Below are positions 5,861 to 11,916 of a stretch of 11,916 bases of DNA, one piece after another. Position 1 is the stretch's first letter. Every line of letters begins with the position of its first letter. The DNA comes from an uncultured Microcaldota archaeon (GTDB lineage: Archaea > Micrarchaeota > Micrarchaeia > Anstonellales > Anstonellaceae), in the NCBI GenBank assembly GCA_903923795.1, contig CAIXYX010000007.1:1-11916 (forward strand), in the 5' to 3' direction. Position numbers and translations under genes: made by a program. Below the pieces are notes generated by a model. The model saw only the letters and a list, made by a program, of their open reading frames with translations, made no database searches and had not been told where the DNA came from.

Positions 5861-5980
5861 ATGCAACTGCCGAGAAGGGCGCACAATTTCGCGCCAACGG
5901 ATGAATTCTTCAACAAACGCATGAGGCAGAAATACTTCGAGAACGCCGTGAAAACCCCCAACAAGGAATTCATGAAATGA
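5861..5980 (+). CDS. Hypothetical basic microprotein, 39 aa
   Basis: Not recognised. Begins MQLPRRAHNFAPTDEFF and continues as a Lys/Arg/Phe-rich, probably helical peptide ending KEFMK; no membrane segment. Most codons end in G or C (TTC, AAC, GCC, GTG, ACC, CCC), like the neighbouring long genes and unlike random intergenic sequence. There is no good Shine-Dalgarno; GGACTGGAA directly precedes the ATG. It follows the structured element at 5776-5846. Its frame overlaps the end of another frame from 5725. A chance frame cannot be excluded. Confidence 0.35.
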   Translation: MQLPRRAHNFAPTDEFFNKRMRQKYFENAVKTPNKEFMK

Positions 5981-6087
5981 AGAATGCATCCGAGCATACG
6001 AAAGTTTTCTTATTCCAAAGTCACACGAAATTAAATGGCCCGGCAAATAGTCGCGAGAATGGTTGGAAAAACCCTTTGTTAGCGCAA

Positions 6088-6111
6088 GCCCAGGCATCGG
6101 CGGGCCTGGGC
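6088..6111. repeat. GC-rich hairpin upstream of the GTPase gene
   Basis: GCCCAGGC (6088-6095) pairs with GCCTGGGC (6104-6111) around an 8-nt loop, ending 49 nt before the GTPase start. No T-run follows, so it is not a typical terminator. The rest of 5981-6160 shows nothing else I can name. Confidence 0.4.
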
Positions 6112-6160
6112 ATCAAGGCCGACCCATACTGACTAAAAGGCCAGACTTCCTAATCTCCTC

Positions 6161-6988
6161 ATGCCTATAATGAATTTCAAGCTCCGCTCATGGGCCACCG
6201 TGCTGCGCCTTATCCGCTCCTGCCCCATGGTACTCGAGGTCGTCGATGCCAGAGACATCTCGGCGACAAGAGTTCAGCGCCTCGAGCGCATAGCGGGGCG
6301 AAAGCTCGTTTTAGTGGCGGCCAAATCCGACCTGCTGCCCGACAAACCGCACGGCCTATCTGTGCAGAAGAACGGCCTCACAGTCTTCTACACTGCCGCG
6401 CGCACCCATTCCGGCATCGAGGGGCTCAAGCACTGGATTTTGGACAAGGCCGAAATTAGATTCGCCCGCTACGGCCGTCCCCATCAGGTCAGGGGCGTGT
6501 GGATGGGCGGCTTCGACATCCTCATCTTCGGTTTGCCCAACGTCGGCAAGAGTTCGCTCATCAACGCCATTAGGGGAAGACACGTGACAGCCACCGGCTT
6601 TAGGGCCGGCATAACAAGAGGCATCCAAATCATCAATTTGGCCCCCGGCGTTCGCCTCATCGACATGCCCGGAGTGGTCGATTGGTCCATCGGCGACGAG
6701 CATCTCGCCATGAATGCCGCGCTCGATGTCGAGAAACTGAAAGATCCTCTCACCACATCGGAGAAGCTCATCGAGCAGTTCATCATGGCCAAAGATGACG
6801 CGCTCGTCAACCATTTCGGCGTGCCAATGTCAGACAATGCCGAAGCCGTTCTCGAGAACGTCGCCAAGAGGCGAGGCAAACTTTTGAAAGGCGGAGACCC
6901 CGACGTCGAGGAAGCGGCGAAGATAATCTTGCGCGAATGGCAGAAGGGCAAATACGGACGTTCGAAAGTCAGAATAGAACCAATGTAG
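6161..6988 (+). CDS. Circularly permuted GTPase of the YlqF/MJ1464 type
   Basis: Probably a ribosome-assembly GTPase of the HSR1/MMR1 group; the order of motifs is permuted, with G4-G5 before G1-G2-G3. 275 aa. Seen: VDARDISATR at residues 28-37 (the family's DARDP-like motif); G4 AKSD at 54-57 where NKxD is usual; G5 YTAARTHSG near 77-85; G1 GLPNVGKSS at 124-132; G2 threonine in GITRG (150-154); G3 DMPG at 168-171. The C-terminal domain (about 180-275) is charged and helical and includes AKRRGKLLKGGDPDVEEAAKIILREW, the usual tail of this family. Start: ATG 6161; ATG 6170 would drop three residues. No Shine-Dalgarno is present, so the transcript may be leaderless, though the TATA match (CTAAAAG near 6133) is weak. 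Monocistronic in appearance and convergent with the RHH gene. Confidence 0.88.
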   Translation: MPIMNFKLRSWATVLRLIRSCPMVLEVVDARDISATRVQRLERIAGRKLVLVAAKSDLLPDKPHGLSVQKNGLTVFYTAARTHSGIEGLKHWILDKAEIRFARYGRPHQVRGVWMGGFDILIFGLPNVGKSSLINAIRGRHVTATGFRAGITRGIQIINLAPGVRLIDMPGVVDWSIGDEHLAMNAALDVEKLKDPLTTSEKLIEQFIMAKDDALVNHFGVPMSDNAEAVLENVAKRRGKLLKGGDPDVEEAAKIILREWQKGKYGRSKVRIEPM

Positions 6989-7033
6989 TTCTGTTGCTAA
7001 TTTTTGAATAGAAAACTTCCTTCGCAGCTTGGT

Positions 7034-7258
7034 TCATGGCTTCTCGTGCCTCCTCGCCATCCCGTGCTTGATCAGCTTGGCCAGCTCGGCGATGGATGCG
7101 TCGGAAGCCTTGCTCTTCTTTGTGAGCTTGTTCATGAGGTCCAGCTGGTGTACTTTCTCATTCCACGCCTGCCGGGCAACCTCTGACCAGTTGATCTCTG
7201 GGTAAGTCTCCAATTTTGTCTTCAAATCGATTGGCACATTTATTGTGACATTGACCAT
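7034..7258 (-). CDS. Ribbon-helix-helix protein, VapB-antitoxin-like (no toxin adjacent)
   Basis: Likely a small DNA-binding protein. 74 aa from ATG 7258. Residues 2-10 (VNVTINVPI) make the beta ribbon, and residues about 11-40 contain two helices with the archaeal VapB-like PEINWSEVARQAW. A Lys-rich helical tail (about 41-74) would bind a toxin if one exists. The start is set by GAGGTGG (7264-7270 on the minus strand), 5 nt from the ATG; a longer in-frame extension upstream crosses the TATA region and is not credible. No PIN-domain VapC or other toxin frame is seen on either side: the GTPase is convergent downstream and the ThyX-like gene is divergent upstream. It may be an orphan antitoxin or a plain transcription regulator. 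Confidence 0.75.
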   Translation of the reverse strand: MVNVTINVPIDLKTKLETYPEINWSEVARQAWNEKVHQLDLMNKLTKKSKASDASIAELAKLIKHGMARRHEKP

Positions 7259-7263
7259 ATCGG

Positions 7264-7300
7264 CCACCTCGAGTGAATATATGTATATACACATATATAA
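7264..7300 (-). promoter_or_regulatory. Promoter and Shine-Dalgarno of the RHH gene
   Basis: The minus strand carries the Shine-Dalgarno GAGGTGG (7264-7270) and, upstream, a run of overlapping TATA-like sequences (TTATATATG near 7292-7300, GTATATAC near 7283-7290). The farther box would give a start near 7270, just at the Shine-Dalgarno. Confidence 0.5.
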
Positions 7301-7331
7301 AATGCATGCACGTGTTTCGATGCTACTGAAC

Positions 7332-7390
7332 CGGCCCCATATGCGGGAATGCCTGGCTGGGGAATACACGCTACCCGCATGCGCGGGCCG
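7332..7390. repeat. Large interrupted inverted repeat between divergent promoters
   Basis: CGGCCC (7332-7337) pairs with GGGCCG (7385-7390) and ATGCGGG (7341-7347) with CCCGCAT (7374-7380): 13 pairs with a small internal loop (CAT opposite GCGC) and a 26-nt terminal loop. The right arm can instead form its own hairpin CCCGC-ATGC-GCGGG (7374-7387), so two folds exclude each other. It lies just upstream of the ThyX-like TATA box and about 75 nt from the RHH start, a good place for an operator. Confidence 0.55.
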
Positions 7391-7394
7391 ACCG

Positions 7395-7407
7395 CTTAAT
7401 TAATTTT
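7395..7407 (+). promoter_or_regulatory. TATA box of the ThyX-like gene
   Basis: CTTAATTAATTTT centred about 26 nt upstream of ATG 7427, with no Shine-Dalgarno between. It supports a leaderless mRNA and this start codon. Confidence 0.55.
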
Positions 7408-7426
7408 CATCCCCTTTTCCAAAACC

Positions 7427-9055
7427 ATGGACGAATTCTCGCCAGAGCAACAGAACATCCTCTCGCGCTTCTGCACCAATGTCGACAAGACCACTTTCGG
7501 ATTCATCAACCTGCCGCAGGTGGTGTGCGGAGCTCTTTTCTCCCGATATTCGCGCAGCACCAAATCCGCCCGCCGTGTGTTGCTCGAGGAATTTATTCTC
7601 AATCCCGAGATGAAATTCGACGAGATTGTTGGTGGAGGGGTTTCTTCTTCATCCTCTCCCTCCCAACTCGTCGCCACGCAAAAGGCAGAAAGCTTCTACG
7701 ACCGCGTCTTGGTCGGTTATGGCGATGATTCAGTCGCCGAATTGGGCGGCGCTCATTTAGCATGCGAGGAAATCTCGAATCTTGCCACAAAATTCGTGCA
7801 GGATGCGCGAATCGGCATCTCGCCATTGGAGAAGAGCACGCGCTATGTTTTCTTCCACCAGAAAGATTCGAATGGCAATTACCGTTTTTATCGCGGGGCG
7901 GAACTTGCGAACGATGCTGATTATATCCGCACCTGCACCATGCTTTTCGACACCTATGTAAAACTCCAAGCGCCTCTCACCATCTATCTCCAGAAAAAAT
8001 ATCCCAAGCCCAACGACGGCACGACCGACCGTGCGTACGAATCGACCATCAAGGCCAAAGTCTGCGATTTGTTGCGCGGCCTTCTTCCCGCATCCACTCT
8101 CACCAACACTGGTTTGTACGGAAACGGAAGAGCGTTCGAATATCTGTTGACGAGGATGTATTCGTCAGATTTGCCCGAAATGAATAGACTGGCGGGAGAT
8201 ATGCAAACCGAATTGTCAAAAGTCATCCCCTCTTTCGTGAAAAGAGCGAACGACAAGCACGGCGTCGGAACACAAGAGTATTGGAAATCATGCCGGAAAA
8301 ATGCCGCAGCCGAATCAGCGAAACTCGGCGGCAGCGACAATGGTGCCAGTTCCAACCCTGTCGTGCCCGAAGTCGAGCTTATCGAATATGACGAGCGTGC
8401 CGAGCAGAACGTCTGCGCAGCAATATTATTTTCGAGCGGCCAATTTGATTATGCTTCTGCCAAGAACAAAGCCGACTCGATGCCTGATGCCGAACGCCTC
8501 GCCCTCCTCACCTCATACGTCGGCATCCGCGGCAACCGCCGCCACAAGCCCGGCAGAGCGTTCGAGCACGCGCATTACACATTCGCAATCTGCGGCAATT
8601 TTGGCCAATATAGAGATTTGCAAAGACACCGGATGCTCACACAGGAAAGACAGTTGCTCACATGCACTTGGGGCTATGATGTGCCAAAAGAATTGAGCGA
8701 GGCAGGCTTGGCAGACGAATTCGAGAAGGCGATGCAAGAAGCAAAGGTAACATATGCGAAGCTTCTCTCCTCACGCGGCCCCGCTCTAGCCCAATTCGTC
8801 GTGCCAATGGCGTACCGTCTAAGATGGTATTTCCACCTCTCACTGCGCGAAGCTTTCCACCTAATCGAACTGCGTTCCCAGCCCCAAGGCCACGAAGACT
8901 ACAGGCGCGTGGCAATCAAGATGCACGACGAAATCAAGCGCGTGCATCTGCGCCTCGCCTCATTCATGAAATTCGTCAACCGTGAAAACGTTGCGCTTGA
9001 ACGTTTGGAATCCGAAAAACGGATTGACGAGAAGCTGGCCAAACTGCGAAAATAA
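7427..9055 (+). CDS. thyX: ThyX-family protein with two tandem domains (FAD-dependent thymidylate synthase-like)
   Basis: Probably makes dTMP from dUMP with FAD and a folate, or is a relative of that enzyme. 542 aa, about twice the usual 210-250 aa, because two ThyX-like halves are fused. First half: DDSVAELGGAHLACEEISN leads to DARIGISPLEKSTRY at residues 126-140, which keeps the ExSxRY end of the ThyX motif RHRxxSxNExSxRY but not RHR. Second half: RAFEHAHYTFAICGNFGQY leads to QRHRMLTQERQ at 399-409, which keeps RHRxxT but not NExSxR. A C-terminal RWYFHLSLREAFHLIELRSQ (466-485) matches the family's late helix, with R483 in the position of the substrate-activating arginine. A Ser-rich loop (GGGVSSSSSPS) lies near residues 69-79. 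The start is set by the leaderless promoter. No thyA is seen. Weak T-runs follow at 9071-9075 and 9084-9087. Confidence 0.82.
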   Translation: MDEFSPEQQNILSRFCTNVDKTTFGFINLPQVVCGALFSRYSRSTKSARRVLLEEFILNPEMKFDEIVGGGVSSSSSPSQLVATQKAESFYDRVLVGYGDDSVAELGGAHLACEEISNLATKFVQDARIGISPLEKSTRYVFFHQKDSNGNYRFYRGAELANDADYIRTCTMLFDTYVKLQAPLTIYLQKKYPKPNDGTTDRAYESTIKAKVCDLLRGLLPASTLTNTGLYGNGRAFEYLLTRMYSSDLPEMNRLAGDMQTELSKVIPSFVKRANDKHGVGTQEYWKSCRKNAAAESAKLGGSDNGASSNPVVPEVELIEYDERAEQNVCAAILFSSGQFDYASAKNKADSMPDAERLALLTSYVGIRGNRRHKPGRAFEHAHYTFAICGNFGQYRDLQRHRMLTQERQLLTCTWGYDVPKELSEAGLADEFEKAMQEAKVTYAKLLSSRGPALAQFVVPMAYRLRWYFHLSLREAFHLIELRSQPQGHEDYRRVAIKMHDEIKRVHLRLASFMKFVNRENVALERLESEKRIDEKLAKLRK

Positions 9056-9133
9056 TGCGGCGAATGAGCCTTTTTCCCTGTTACTTTTAGGTAATACGAT
9101 TTCGGACTAATTTGGGAATACGACGTAGCTATC

Positions 9134-9179
9134 ATTATAAATCCGCCCGTGCCAGTAATATCCATAATGTTCGGGAGGT
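9134..9179 (+). promoter_or_regulatory. Promoter and Shine-Dalgarno of the DsbA-like gene
   Basis: TATA box ATTATAAAT at 9134-9142 and a strong Shine-Dalgarno GGGAGGT at 9173-9179, 6 nt from ATG 9186. The predicted leader is about 20 nt. Confidence 0.6.
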
Positions 9180-9185
9180 AATTTC

Positions 9186-10004
9186 ATGGATAATGCAACC
9201 ATAGGTTCCAAGCCTAATTCCCCTGACAATTCCGCCATCTACGCCCTCGCCATCGCGATCATGCTGGGCGCGGTGCTCGTGTCCGCCTCAGTCTATTTCG
9301 GCATCGGCGGGCTTGGTGACATCCTCATCAAGAGCCCCGTCAACACAAATGCCATAGTTCCGTCTGCCAACACCACGGCCTCGAGCAACACCACAATCTT
9401 TGCGCCAACACTTGCCCGCAACCACGGACAGGACAAGACCGCCTCTTTCACAATAGGCGGCTCCACATTCACAAGACCCTATGTCGGCCCCGACAACGCC
9501 AAACTCACCATCGTCGAATTCTCCGACTTCCAGTGCCCGTACTGCCAGATGGCTTATCCGACAGTGGAGCAGTTCATGAAATATTACAACGGCCAAGTCA
9601 AGCTGGTGTTCATGGAATTCCCCCTCACCTCAATCCACCCCTACGCCGAGAAGGCGGCCGAGGCTGCCGAATGCGCGGCGGATCAGGGAGCGTTTTGGGA
9701 CTACTATGACCAGAACTTCGAGGTCAAGACGCTCACTGTCGACGACCTCAAGGCCCGCGCCAAGGGCCTCGGCCTCGACACTGCCAAGTTCAACTCATGC
9801 CTTGACAACGGCGTGAAGGCGTCTGTGGTGAATGACCTGGAGAATGCGGGAGCCAATGCCGGCGTGCAGGGCACACCTGCGTTCCTCATCGGCGGCCAAT
9901 TGACCTCCGGCGCGCTGCCGTTCGAGAATTACACCGACCAGTCCAACACCACCAATCCGGGCTTCAAGACCATCATCGCCGCGGCATTGGCGAAGGCCGG
10001 CTAG
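9186..10004 (+). CDS. Membrane-anchored DsbA-family thiol-disulfide oxidoreductase
   Basis: Thioredoxin-fold protein likely to make or reshuffle disulfide bonds outside the cytoplasmic membrane. 272 aa. A short N-terminal tail is followed by one membrane segment (about 17-42), then a Thr/Asn/Ser-rich linker (about 50-90) and the catalytic domain (about 95-270). Active site CPYC at 117-120 (after EFSDFQ) and cis-proline loop GTPAFLIGG with P231, the usual Thioredoxin_4/DsbA arrangement. Two extra cysteines, C163 and C205, may form a structural disulfide in the inserted helical domain. Several N-X-T sequons (N62, N68, N248, N254) would suit archaeal N-glycosylation on an exposed protein. The start is fixed by the strong Shine-Dalgarno. 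The next gene encodes a cysteine-rich exported protease, a likely client. T-rich terminators follow. Confidence 0.9.
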   Translation: MDNATIGSKPNSPDNSAIYALAIAIMLGAVLVSASVYFGIGGLGDILIKSPVNTNAIVPSANTTASSNTTIFAPTLARNHGQDKTASFTIGGSTFTRPYVGPDNAKLTIVEFSDFQCPYCQMAYPTVEQFMKYYNGQVKLVFMEFPLTSIHPYAEKAAEAAECAADQGAFWDYYDQNFEVKTLTVDDLKARAKGLGLDTAKFNSCLDNGVKASVVNDLENAGANAGVQGTPAFLIGGQLTSGALPFENYTDQSNTTNPGFKTIIAAALAKAG

Positions 10005-10018
10005 TTTGGGCATTCTCC

Positions 10019-10047
10019 TTTTTTGTTTTTCCTTTTTGATTTTTTTT
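10019..10047 (+). terminator. T-rich terminator after the DsbA-like gene
   Basis: Four T-runs in a row (T6, T5, T5, T8) within 29 nt, beginning 15 nt after the stop codon. This is a strong archaeal T-run terminator, so the protease gene beyond probably uses its own promoter. Confidence 0.65.
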
Positions 10048-10124
10048 GTCTATCCAGCCGAGGCGCTTTTTCATTCCTCACTCGTGCCCAATCACAAGCC
10101 TTTTTACCTTTCCGCTTTTAGCTA

Positions 10125-11916
10125 ATGATGATGAGCCCGCGCCCCTCTTCCGCCCAGACGCAAAATCCTAACCCCAGAGCGCAGAAGCCCCTTTCCGCCC
10201 CGGCGCAGAATCCCTCTCCCCAAACACAAACCCCCGCTCATCATAAAATCCCCATGTGGATGCTGGCGCTCCTCATCATCGGGGTTCTGGCGGTGGCCAT
10301 GCTCATCGCCGGCTTCATCGTCCTTCAGGTCATCGCGCAGAACACCTTAATCGAATTTTCCAAAACCGCGCCAACAAGCTGCAAGGAAGGTTTCCTTATC
10401 CAGGGCACGCTCAAAACAAGTTCCGGCAAACCTCTGGCCGGCGGCATTGAGCTCAACGTATCGGGCCGCATCCTCGAGCTGCAAAGCTCCCCCGATGGCA
10501 GCTTCTCGTCATATTATCAGGCAAGCCAGTGCCCCGAAACAACAGAAGTGCGGGCGGCGTTCGCCGGCGACCTGTTCAACCGCGGGAGCTCTGCCAGCAA
10601 GCGGCTGGTCCTGCCCTCCCCCACCACAATCGAGGCCGTCGGAGCCGGCAACGCCAATGTCGAGGTCGGCTCGCACACGACTTTCAGCTTCTCCCTCCAT
10701 GACTCGGCGGGCAGGGGCATCCCGAACGCATCCATATCATTCGCATACGACGGCGCGGCCGGGGCCGGAACCACCGATGCGGCAGGTATGGCATATGTCA
10801 CATTCGCAGCCAAAACTGCAGGCATCCACGACATAACAGCCCAGTTCAACGGCACCGGCATGTACAATCCCTCCCAGCTCAAGATGGTGGTGAGCGCGGC
10901 CATACCCAACTGCTCCGACGGCACCGATGTCGGGCAATGCTCAAGCGGCAACCGCGGCTACAAATGCGCGGCGGACAAGACTCTCAAATTCGACTGCAAA
11001 ACCTGCGGCTGCCCCAACAATGAAGTGTGCTGGCAAAACAGCGAATGCATCAGCGGGTCGGAGGCCGACTCGCGCATGATATCGAATCTGAAGAAAGAAG
11101 TGGTTGTGATAAGGGGCGAATACTGCACGGGCTCGGGCGTCGCCTACACCATCGGCAACACCAATGTCATCCTCACCAACCGGCATGTGGCCGCCTGCCT
11201 CTACCCCCTCACAAGCGCCCGCATCTATGACTACAACGGCAATTCGGCCACGGTGCGGCGCATACAGGTGCCGAACAATGGCGACGACTTCGCGGTGGTC
11301 TTCTACGACGGGAAGCTGGACGTGACTAGCGCGACAATACAATCCATCCCGGGCGACCTGAAAGGGCGGACCGTGGTGGCCATCGGCAATCCGCTCGGCT
11401 TTACAAATTCCGTGTCCCGCGGCATCGTCTCGGCGCTGAGGGACACCCGAGACGACTGTTTCGGCATCTCCTCCAGCTGCATCCAGACCGATGCAACCAT
11501 CAATCCCGGGAACAGCGGCGGGGGGCTGTTTGATTTCGAGACCGGGAGCCTGATAGGAATCACCACTCTGGCCTCCAACGTGCAGTATGCCGTGAACCTG
11601 AACTTCGCTGTCGACATCACCTCCATCGACCTGAGGCCGACCAGCGTCCAAAACTGGGCCGATTTCGAGCCCCCGGTCCTCTGTTCGGACGGCACCCCGC
11701 TGAATACGTGTTCTGAATCCGACGTCGGGGTGGCCTGCATAAACGGACAGCTCGTGCCCTATTGCTCGGTGTGCGGCTGCCCGGCCGACTACCCCTACTG
11801 CGACACGGACGGGACCTGCTTCGCGTGCCAGAACGGCGGGACGGCCTACAAGACCAGTGCCGGGCAATATTTCTGCTGCCAGCCGGGCTACGGCCCCTAC
11901 GAAACCAGCGGGGGCA
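10125..11916 (+). CDS. Membrane-anchored cysteine-rich trypsin/HtrA-like serine protease (3' truncated by window edge)
   Basis: Predicted extracellular serine protease; 597 residues visible and the frame is still open at the edge. Order: Pro/Gln/Asn-rich cytoplasmic tail (1-42); membrane segment (about 44-70, MWMLALLIIGVLAVAMLIAG); beta-rich region (about 82-165); Ig-like domain (about 166-258, with the ends of bacterial Ig repeats such as TTDAAGMAYVTF); cysteine module 1 (263-308); protease domain (about 316-505); cysteine module 2 (520-565), then more cysteines. Catalytic triad: H354 in TNRHVAAC, D388 in GDDFAVV, S464 in NPGNSGGG, with GNPLGF as in HtrA/trypsin_2 proteins. There are 25 visible cysteines, all after the membrane segment. 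The start has three ATG in a row (10125, 10128, 10131) and no Shine-Dalgarno; a T-rich TTTTTA near 10101-10106 could be the TATA element. An earlier long frame on the minus strand across this gene is a shadow. Confidence 0.88.
   Translation, partial: MMMSPRPSSAQTQNPNPRAQKPLSAPAQNPSPQTQTPAHHKIPMWMLALLIIGVLAVAMLIAGFIVLQVIAQNTLIEFSKTAPTSCKEGFLIQGTLKTSSGKPLAGGIELNVSGRILELQSSPDGSFSSYYQASQCPETTEVRAAFAGDLFNRGSSASKRLVLPSPTTIEAVGAGNANVEVGSHTTFSFSLHDSAGRGIPNASISFAYDGAAGAGTTDAAGMAYVTFAAKTAGIHDITAQFNGTGMYNPSQLKMVVSAAIPNCSDGTDVGQCSSGNRGYKCAADKTLKFDCKTCGCPNNEVCWQNSECISGSEADSRMISNLKKEVVVIRGEYCTGSGVAYTIGNTNVILTNRHVAACLYPLTSARIYDYNGNSATVRRIQVPNNGDDFAVVFYDGKLDVTSATIQSIPGDLKGRTVVAIGNPLGFTNSVSRGIVSALRDTRDDCFGISSSCIQTDATINPGNSGGGLFDFETGSLIGITTLASNVQYAVNLNFAVDITSIDLRPTSVQNWADFEPPVLCSDGTPLNTCSESDVGVACINGQLVPYCSVCGCPADYPYCDTDGTCFACQNGGTAYKTSAGQYFCCQPGYGPYETSGG
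10911..11048 (+). repeat. Cysteine module 1 (CSDGT...CxxCGCP) in the protease
   Basis: Protein-level repeat, residues 263-308. Cysteine spacing C-x8-C-x8-C-x9-C-x2-C-x1-C-x5-C-x5-C, starting CSDGT and including CKTCGCP. It lies between the Ig-like and protease domains. Confidence 0.7.
11682..11819 (+). repeat. Cysteine module 2 (CSDGT...CxxCGCP) in the protease
   Basis: Protein-level repeat, residues 520-565. Cysteine spacing C-x8-C-x8-C-x8-C-x2-C-x1-C-x6-C-x5-C, starting CSDGT and including CSVCGCP. It follows the protease domain and is nearly isospaced with module 1. Confidence 0.7.

Noticed and set aside
5725..5904. 59-codon plus-strand frame starting MNFPTFALDLL, with a TATA-like GTATATAC about 24 nt upstream
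   Set aside because: It runs through the stem and direct repeat, its codon use is mixed, and its latter part is low in hydrophobic residues; it overlaps the better-looking 39-aa frame. The good TATA spacing keeps it as a weak alternative, but I would not annotate it.
5771..6097. 108-aa minus-strand frame in the PhoU-GTPase gap
   Set aside because: No family resemblance, no promoter or ribosome site at its start; it crosses the inverted repeat and overlaps the plus-strand microprotein.
5776..6111. SRP RNA or RNase P RNA
   Set aside because: The conserved SRP helix 8 sequence and the RNase P GAGGAAAGTC core are absent.
7332..7390. H/ACA guide RNA or tRNA-like gene
   Set aside because: The internal loop is too small for a pseudouridylation pocket and there is no ACA box at the expected distance; no T-arm consensus for a tRNA.
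10941..11867. 308-aa minus-strand frame across the protease gene
   Set aside because: The plus strand encodes a clear catalytic triad and regular cysteine modules over the same bases; the minus frame is a by-product of GC-rich codons.

Overview
The window looks archaeal, most likely from a small-genome lineage of the DPANN type (Micrarchaeota/Diapherotrites-like). That placement is an inference. It rests on TATA boxes about 25 nt upstream of start codons that lack a Shine-Dalgarno (leaderless genes), Shine-Dalgarno sequences of the GGAGGTG type where TATA lies farther upstream, T-run terminators, an AbrB-PhoU fusion regulator, a circularly permuted GTPase of the archaeal YlqF/MJ1464 kind, a tandem-domain ThyX-like protein, and a membrane-anchored HtrA-like protease with CSDGT...CxxCGCP cysteine modules. 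No rRNA, tRNA, CRISPR array, transposase or phage gene was recognised.

Layout. 1-2184 (+): C-terminal part of an adenosylcobalamin-dependent ribonucleotide reductase, cut by the left edge. 2198-3850 (-): a HAD phosphatase-like gene, a short diverged second copy of that gene's 5' end, and a ZIP metal transporter, convergent with the reductase. 3851-4577: about 0.7 kb that is not empty. On the minus strand it holds two tandem single-membrane-segment microproteins (39 and 38 aa) and a 52-aa hydrophilic ORF, with TATA boxes, Shine-Dalgarno sites and a T-run terminator. 4578-5621 (+): AbrB-PhoU regulator from a leaderless promoter. 5622-6160: several TATA-like elements, a strong long-range stem with a 13-nt direct repeat, a possible 39-aa basic microprotein and a GC-rich hairpin. 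6161-6988 (+): permuted GTPase. 7034-7258 (-): VapB-like ribbon-helix-helix protein with no toxin beside it. 7332-7390: large inverted repeat between divergent promoters. 7427-9055 (+): ThyX-like tandem protein. 9186-10004 (+): membrane-anchored DsbA-type thioredoxin-fold protein. 10125 to the right edge (+): membrane-anchored, cysteine-rich trypsin/HtrA-like protease, 3' incomplete.

How the genes fit together. The ribonucleotide reductase and the ThyX-like protein both belong to DNA precursor synthesis. The DsbA-like protein lies directly before a secreted protease with 25 visible cysteines and is a plausible catalyst of its disulfides. The remaining genes look like independent transcription units, each with its own promoter. 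The observations most worth a second look are the complementary half-motifs in the two ThyX domains, the tandem microproteins, the synonymous-only duplicate of the HAD 5' end, and the structured leader upstream of the 39-aa ORF. All statements are from reading the sequence; no database search was run.
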